Assembly (NCBI GenBank): GCA_034508935.3
Contig: CM067446.1
Coordinates: forward strand, 51,181,920-51,245,919
DNA from: Berghia stephanieae
Lineage: Eukaryota; Mollusca; Gastropoda; Nudibranchia; Aeolidiidae
Direction of reading: 5' to 3'
Length of the DNA: 64,000 bases
Within the stretch, counting starts at the first letter, position 1. Each line of letters begins with the position of its first letter. Under the pieces are notes generated by a model. It saw only the letters and a program-made list of their open reading frames with translations, was not told the DNA's origin and did no database searches. Below are positions 59,417 through 64,000 of the stretch, in pieces. The position numbers were made by a program, and so were the translations under genes.

Positions 59417-59662
59417 TTTTGTAAGCTTTGGAGCGTATTCCTCTCACCCGGATCCTGTGTTTGAGTGTGGATGGGAATCTCAAACTAAGCACAATGATGG
59501 TTTGATCTTGGAATCTACTTCCTTTCCATATTTGTGCAAATCCCCCTTTGTCTTACTTTTTCTTTGTTCTTTCAATTTTAAAGCCACAATTTTTTACCAT
59601 CCCATCTTCTTATATTTTGATTTACTGGCCTGAAATGATCTAAAAATATCACAAGCGCCAAA
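59417..59662 (+). mobile_element. C-element 3' half, diverged
   Basis: GAGCGTATTCCTCTCACCCG through CTTGGAATCTACTTCC to GAAATGATCT and CACAAGCGCC. Confidence 0.65.
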
Positions 59663-60076
59663 CAAAGAAATATGAGAGATTTATTCGTTCTAAGATTGAG
59701 TTTGTATTTATTTGTATTTTGACAGTCTAAATTGAACCATTGAAAGGCATTTTATGCAGCTGTGTATTTTGAAATTTAAAGAGGCAATAGCCAAGAGGAC
59801 CATACAGCTGGTTTATCGTTCTCTTTAGAGAAATGACTGATGATTTTAACAATTCTTTGCTGATTCTAAACAGTGTTTTCTCCGTCAAATGAAAAGAAAA
59901 ATGTTTCAACATTGGTTGTTGGTCTTTGTGCATATGTTTAAAGGTCTGATAACCGAATGCAATTGTGGGCTTTTTTTTTTTTTTTACATAATTGTTATGA
60001 ATAATATTTTGCATTAGTTTGAGATATTGAGGCCTATGTATTTCCAGTACAATTATGAGCACGTAACAATTATAGT

Positions 60077-60605
60077 CTGGGTGGGGTTCCTTACCTCCCA
60101 TAGTGTACAGGGAGGCACTTACTGTGTCTTCTATACCCTATTTCTGTTTTCCAACATGCTTTCTGTCTTTGTCTTGGAATGAGATTGCACTTGGTTTTCT
60201 CCAGGCCCAGGCCAGATACCCTTGGTGGGAGGAAACAGTAAAATGCATTGTTTTGGGATATGATTTATGATATTTTTTGTCTTGTAAATCATGTCTCTGT
60301 TATGCACTGTATTGTTTTGTTTACATGTTATATATGATTTGTAAAACATTAAAGTGTATCCCTCTTAGTTGGGACGTGTGCTTGTTTCTGTATGAGACTT
60401 TTAGGTGATCTCAAACTAAGTACTTTGATAATATCCTCTTGGAATCTACATCTGTTTCATATTTGATCTTCTTCTTCTTCTTCATTCCCGTACATATGCT
60501 CAAATCCCCATTGTCTTACCTTTTCCTGGATGCTTTAATTGTAATTCTAGAACTTTTTACTATCCCAATTTCTTCCTTTTTAATGGCGCTGATATGACCT
60601 CAATT
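60077..60605 (+). mobile_element. C-element, near full length
   Basis: Begins CTGGGTGGGGTTCCTTACCT and continues to AATGGCGCTGATATGACCTC. A short CTTCTTCTTCTTC insertion sits near 60468. The 3' tail is missing. Confidence 0.8.
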
Positions 60606-60669
60606 TTGGTTATCAGACCTGCACATATATACACGTCGCTCGAGGTGTATGTGTCAAGACATTAGATTC

Positions 60670-60737
60670 TTTACCAGATAAGACGCGGCTTTTCTATGAG
60701 GCATTTACCAGATAAGACGCGGCTTTTCTATGAGGCA
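60670..60737. repeat. Perfect 34-bp tandem duplication
   Basis: TTTACCAGATAAGACGCGGC through ATGAGGCA at 60670-60703 is repeated identically at 60704-60737. Confidence 0.95.
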
Positions 60738-61099
60738 TCTGCTTGTCTTTGGATCATCTTGAGAGTGCAATTTCTTTTGGTATTAAATTATTTTCTTTTG
60801 GATTATTAAACTTTTCATAATTAATAATAATAAAGAAGAAAACGACAGACAAACTCTTTCAAAAACCTCATGAGAGATTGCATTTGTATTCACAATAAGA
60901 GGAAAATATTTTATTGAATTTAGAATGTTTTTATTTTTAGTGCTTTTGAAAGTTTTATTATCGATTTTATATTATACCTATTTTATAACTACATTTGTAT
61001 TAAGTATGTATCTAGTACCCATGTTATTAAGATTTATTTTGCTGCCAAATATTACAGTATTATATATACTGATTTGTGCCCTGGTGTATAATAGAAATA

Positions 61100-61245
61100 T
61101 GAAAAGATCTATAGAAATCAGTGCTAGACAAAGCAGAAACAAAAATGCCAACTAACAAAATAAATGTTTTAAAATAATAAAACGTTCCTGCCTCAAATGG
61201 GGATCAAACCTCAGACCGCCTTCTTATCGATCAGACATTGAACTT
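61100..61245 (-). mobile_element. tRNA-headed SINE (family G), inverted partner 1
   Basis: In plus sense CAGTGCTAGACAAAGCAGAA then, reversed, the tRNA-like head (TGGGGATCAAACCTCAGACC). Opposite in orientation to the copy at 61488, about 240 bases away. Confidence 0.6.
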
Positions 61246-61487
61246 GAACACGATAGGACGAGGATGAAGACATTTTGGGTATGCTCTATTTTTATTTTGA
61301 AAATATCAAAGTGACAAATTAGGAAGCAGGCACTGGTGTATCATAGAAGTCTAAAAAGGTGTGACGATAGATTGGACGATGTAATGTGTTCAGTGTTTCT
61401 TAATACTATGATGCAGGCGAGGCTTCACAACGGAAACGCGTACCCTTATCAAAATTATAAGCATTTAATCGTCCCAACTATTGGATA

Positions 61488-61640
61488 ACCTCTGTGGTGT
61501 AATGGTCATACGCCTGACTGACCGGTAATCAGGAGATTTGAGGTCCGATCCCCATTTGATGCAGGTTGATTTTTTAGAGATTTTTTTTTTCTTGTGTAAT
61601 TTTCTTTCTGCTTTGTCTGGCACTGTTCCATACACACATT
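61488..61640 (+). mobile_element. tRNA-headed SINE (family G), inverted partner 2
   Basis: CCTCTGTGGTGTAATGGTCA and GAGGTCCGATCCCCATTTGA form a tRNA-like head (A and B boxes), then a T run and TTTCTGCTTTGTCTGGCACT. It is not a functional tRNA, since the acceptor stem does not pair. Confidence 0.6.
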
Positions 61641-61930
61641 TTCTTACCTGTATTTTTAACTTTAATAGGTACAGTATGTATGAATTTGTTTGAAGTGTTA
61701 AAGAGAACAAAAATTGACAAGTCCTATTGCTTTGTTGGTTGTTACGTTTGCTGGGTTTTCCGATAGCCCTCTACCATAATCTGTGTATGTCTTGTGTCCC
61801 TCCCTGTGCGGTTTTATATTTCTGACCTACATTGAGACAGTATTGTCTAGACCCTGGGCTTTTTTTTTTTTCTTCCTCCTTCTCTGAGATGTCTGATCTC
61901 TGATGGGGATTGTAAAATAAACAACTTCAA

Positions 61931-62433
61931 TAGTGGGCAGGGTGGTACTTTCTGTGTCTTCTATCCCCTTATAGCTTTTTTCCAATTTGCTTTCTGTATT
62001 TGTCTTTGAATGAGAGGACTTGGTTTTATTCTGGCCCTGGCCAGAGTCCTCGGCTGGGAGGGAAACAGTCAAATGCATAGTTATTGTTTTGGGAGATGAT
62101 ATATTTTTCCTTGTAAATCATCTCTCTGTTATGTATTATTATTTGTTATTTTGAATGTATAATGTAAGCATTTGAGTGTATTCCTCTTTGTTGGATAAAG
62201 TGCTTGTGTCCAGTTGAGACTTATAGGTGATCTCAAACTAATTGCATTAATGGTATGATCTTGGAATCTACATCTGATCCCTATTTGTTCCCCGTTCCCC
62301 TATGTCTTTCTTTTTCTTGGGTTCTTTAATTGTAATTCTAGAACTTTTTACTATCCCATTTTCTTCCTTTTTACTGGCACTGATATAACCTAAATGTGTT
62401 TCAAGCACCATAAAACCTTTAGAAACAAAAACA
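61931..62433 (+). mobile_element. C-element, 5'-truncated by about 30 bases
   Basis: Starts ATAGTGGGCAGGGTGGTACT and runs through GGAGGGAAACAGTCAAATGC and TTGGAATCTACATCTGATCC to CACCATAAAACCTTTAGAAA. Confidence 0.82.
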
Positions 62434-62524
62434 TCAAAAGGGTGCTATATTACAAGACCCCAAAGTCGCACATTTTCTTCTCTAATGGTCTAACCATTTT
62501 GTGAAATTGGTCGGAATTATCATC

Positions 62525-63290
62525 CAAAAGGGAATACATTTTCTCACCGTACTTAGGTGTAAAATGAGTACCTGGCCTTGAACAGTGTTGTCTTTTTCCG
62601 AAAAATTGTAAAATCGCCTAACTGGGTGGGGATCCTGACCTCCCATAGTGGGCAGGGAGGTACATGCTGTGTCTTCTATCCCCCATACCCGTTTTCCAAT
62701 TGTTTCCTGTCATTATCTTGGAATGAGATTTCATAGTTTTGTCCTGATCCTTGCCGGAGTTCCTTGGCTGGGAGGGAAACAGTCGAATGTATAGTTATAG
62801 TTTTGGGAGATGATATTTTTTTCCTTGTAAATCATCTCTCTGTTATGCATTGTATTATGTTTAGTTTACGTATTAAATTATATGATTGGTAAACATTTGA
62901 GTGTATTCCTTTTAGTTGGGACCTGTGCTTGTGTCTGGATGAGACTTTTAGGTGATCTCAAACTAAGTACTTTGGCGGTGTGCTCTTGGAATCTACATCT
63001 GTTGCCTATTTGAACCAATTCCCCTTTGTCTTACCTTTTCTTTTGTGCTTTAATTGTAGTTCTAGAACTTTTTACTATCCCATTTTCTTCCTTTTTACTG
63101 GCGCTGATATGACCTTAATGTGTTGCAAGCGCCGTAAAACAAAACCCTAAAAACAAAAACAAATAAAATCGCCTAATAGGCGTTATGTCCCGTCCTACAT
63201 GTTAAATTTTGCTGTTGACCAGGGACCCCATGTAAAGCGCTTTGAGCACATTTAGTGGATATTGCGCTATATAAAAGCTCAAGTTCAGGA
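62525..63290 (+). mobile_element. tRNA-derived SINE (family B), copy 6, split by a C-element
   Basis: Left part 62525-62621 (TTCTCACCGTACTTAGGTGT, AAAATGAGTACCTGGCCTTG), right part 63164-63290 (GGCGTTATGTCCCGTCCTAC to TGGATATTGCGCTATATAAA). The SINE head is missing or too diverged. The C-element at 62622-63163 sits exactly at the repeated AAAATCGCCTAA. Confidence 0.85.
62622..63163 (+). mobile_element. C-element, intact reference copy with 13-bp target duplication
   Basis: A 542-base element from CTGGGTGGGGATCCTGACCT to CTAAAAACAAAAACAAA. TAAAATCGCCTAA at 62609-62621 recurs at 63164-63176. A 13-bp duplication with an A-rich (AAAAAC) tail points to target-primed reverse transcription, i.e. 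a SINE-like retroposon. The 5' end can fold (CCTCCC against GGGAGG). Clear tRNA or 5S boxes were not recognised, and there is no coding capacity. Confidence 0.88.
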
Positions 63291-63519
63291 TAATACGCAA
63301 CTCAAGAGCACCTGACAACGACGTAAAAGCAGCCAAATGGGTAACAATTAGTATAAGAAAAGAAAAAAAAGAATAGCCTATCCGTCAATGAGTACAATGT
63401 ATAACAAAAACAACAATCAATACAATCGACACATATCAGCCGAAATAAACTTTACTTAAAAGTAAAAGATTTGAAGTTGACTTTCGACTTTTGAATTTGT
63501 TAAGGGGTCAAGATAAATC

Positions 63520-63780
63520 AGTCGTAAGACCACTAGACTCGGAAGAAAAGATACCGTCATCTGTTCTGGGTGCAGTCAAGATTTTCCTCTGACCCCTCTT
63601 TCCAGCCAGCATTATAGCTGGGTCTTTCAGATTTGACAGAAAGTAGGCAATTTGAATAATCTAGTATCATGGCCAATGGATAGCAAGCAATAATTGTCTT
63701 TGTCCGTTTATCTCTTCTGAAAACGGAATAAACTCCGGCTACATGAATCTTTTGGCTCTGAAAGACTAAGACAAAAAGAA
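63520..63780 (+). mobile_element. tRNA-derived SINE (family A), copy 3
   Basis: CTGGGTGCAGTCAAGATTTT, GACAGAAAGTAGGC, AATAAACTCCGGCTACATGA match the copy at 5283. The head is diverged. Right window end follows with nothing further recognised. Confidence 0.7.
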
Positions 63781-64000
63781 TTCCAATCACTGCTGGTCAT
63801 ATCCATTTTTATTTCATTTTTTTTATACGTTCACTAATCCATCACCTACCGCATAGATAGAAAAACTCTACTGAAAACGAAATGAATCATAAGTTTTAAA
63901 TGGTATATTATAATAACTTCAACAGTTTATTTTCCTTTAAAGTGACAAACAAGATATATGTATGTATACATATGTATATATATACATTGAAACTTACTGA

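Overview
This is a repeat-rich, AT-rich stretch of an animal nuclear genome. Genes are split into short exons with GT-AG introns (one GC-AG), and the spaces between are filled with SINEs, LINE remnants, cut-and-paste transposon relics and microsatellites. The exact lineage cannot be read from the sequence. The protein content and several tRNA-headed SINE families fit a non-vertebrate metazoan, possibly a marine invertebrate.

Three genes can be supported. (1) Plus strand, 2322-8214: the last four coding exons of a cytohesin (ARF guanine-exchange factor). They cover the PH domain from just inside its start and the basic C-terminal tail; the Sec7 part lies left of the window. (2) Minus strand, 49668 down to 26296: a complete USP36-type ubiquitin-specific protease in 18 coding exons. 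All splice phases agree and give 1,241 codons plus stop. Catalytic Cys, His and Asp boxes, two zinc-binding CxxC pairs, the Ser/Lys-rich nucleolar-type tail and the conserved WDG motifs are all present. (3) Plus strand, 55574-57078: a two-exon gene for a 187-residue protein that I do not recognise, with a presequence-like N-terminus and a coiled-coil C-terminus. Cytohesin and USP36 are convergent (stops about 18 kb apart). USP36 and the small gene are divergent (start codons about 5.9 kb apart).

Layout: 1-2321 upstream cytohesin intron with one intact SINE; 2.3-8.2 kb cytohesin 3' exons with SINEs and short paired repeats in the introns; 9.0-11.3 kb a CR1-like LINE whose ATT tail carries a pogo/Tigger-like relic; 11.3-16.0 kb mostly unassigned; 16.0-23.2 kb a dense field of one ~540-bp retroposon family ('C-element'); 23.8-24.1 kb a SINE; 24.1-26.3 kb unassigned, perhaps USP36 3' UTR; 26.3-49.7 kb USP36, its introns holding SINEs, C-elements, a LINE end, two hAT-like elements and long G/C homopolymers; 50.1-50.8 kb a minisatellite; 51.1-53.5 kb a segment bounded and internally marked by a 15-bp motif, probably a non-autonomous DNA transposon; 54.8-55.4 kb a hAT-type MITE with perfect 8-bp target duplications just upstream of the small gene; 58.7-63.3 kb a second C-element field with a clear nested insertion.

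No CRISPR, operon, rRNA, genuine tRNA gene or virus-like element was recognised. The most notable points are the cytohesin-USP36 adjacency, which as I recall also exists in human, the motif-bounded 2.4-kb element, the datable nested C-element insertion, and a GC-AG intron in USP36.
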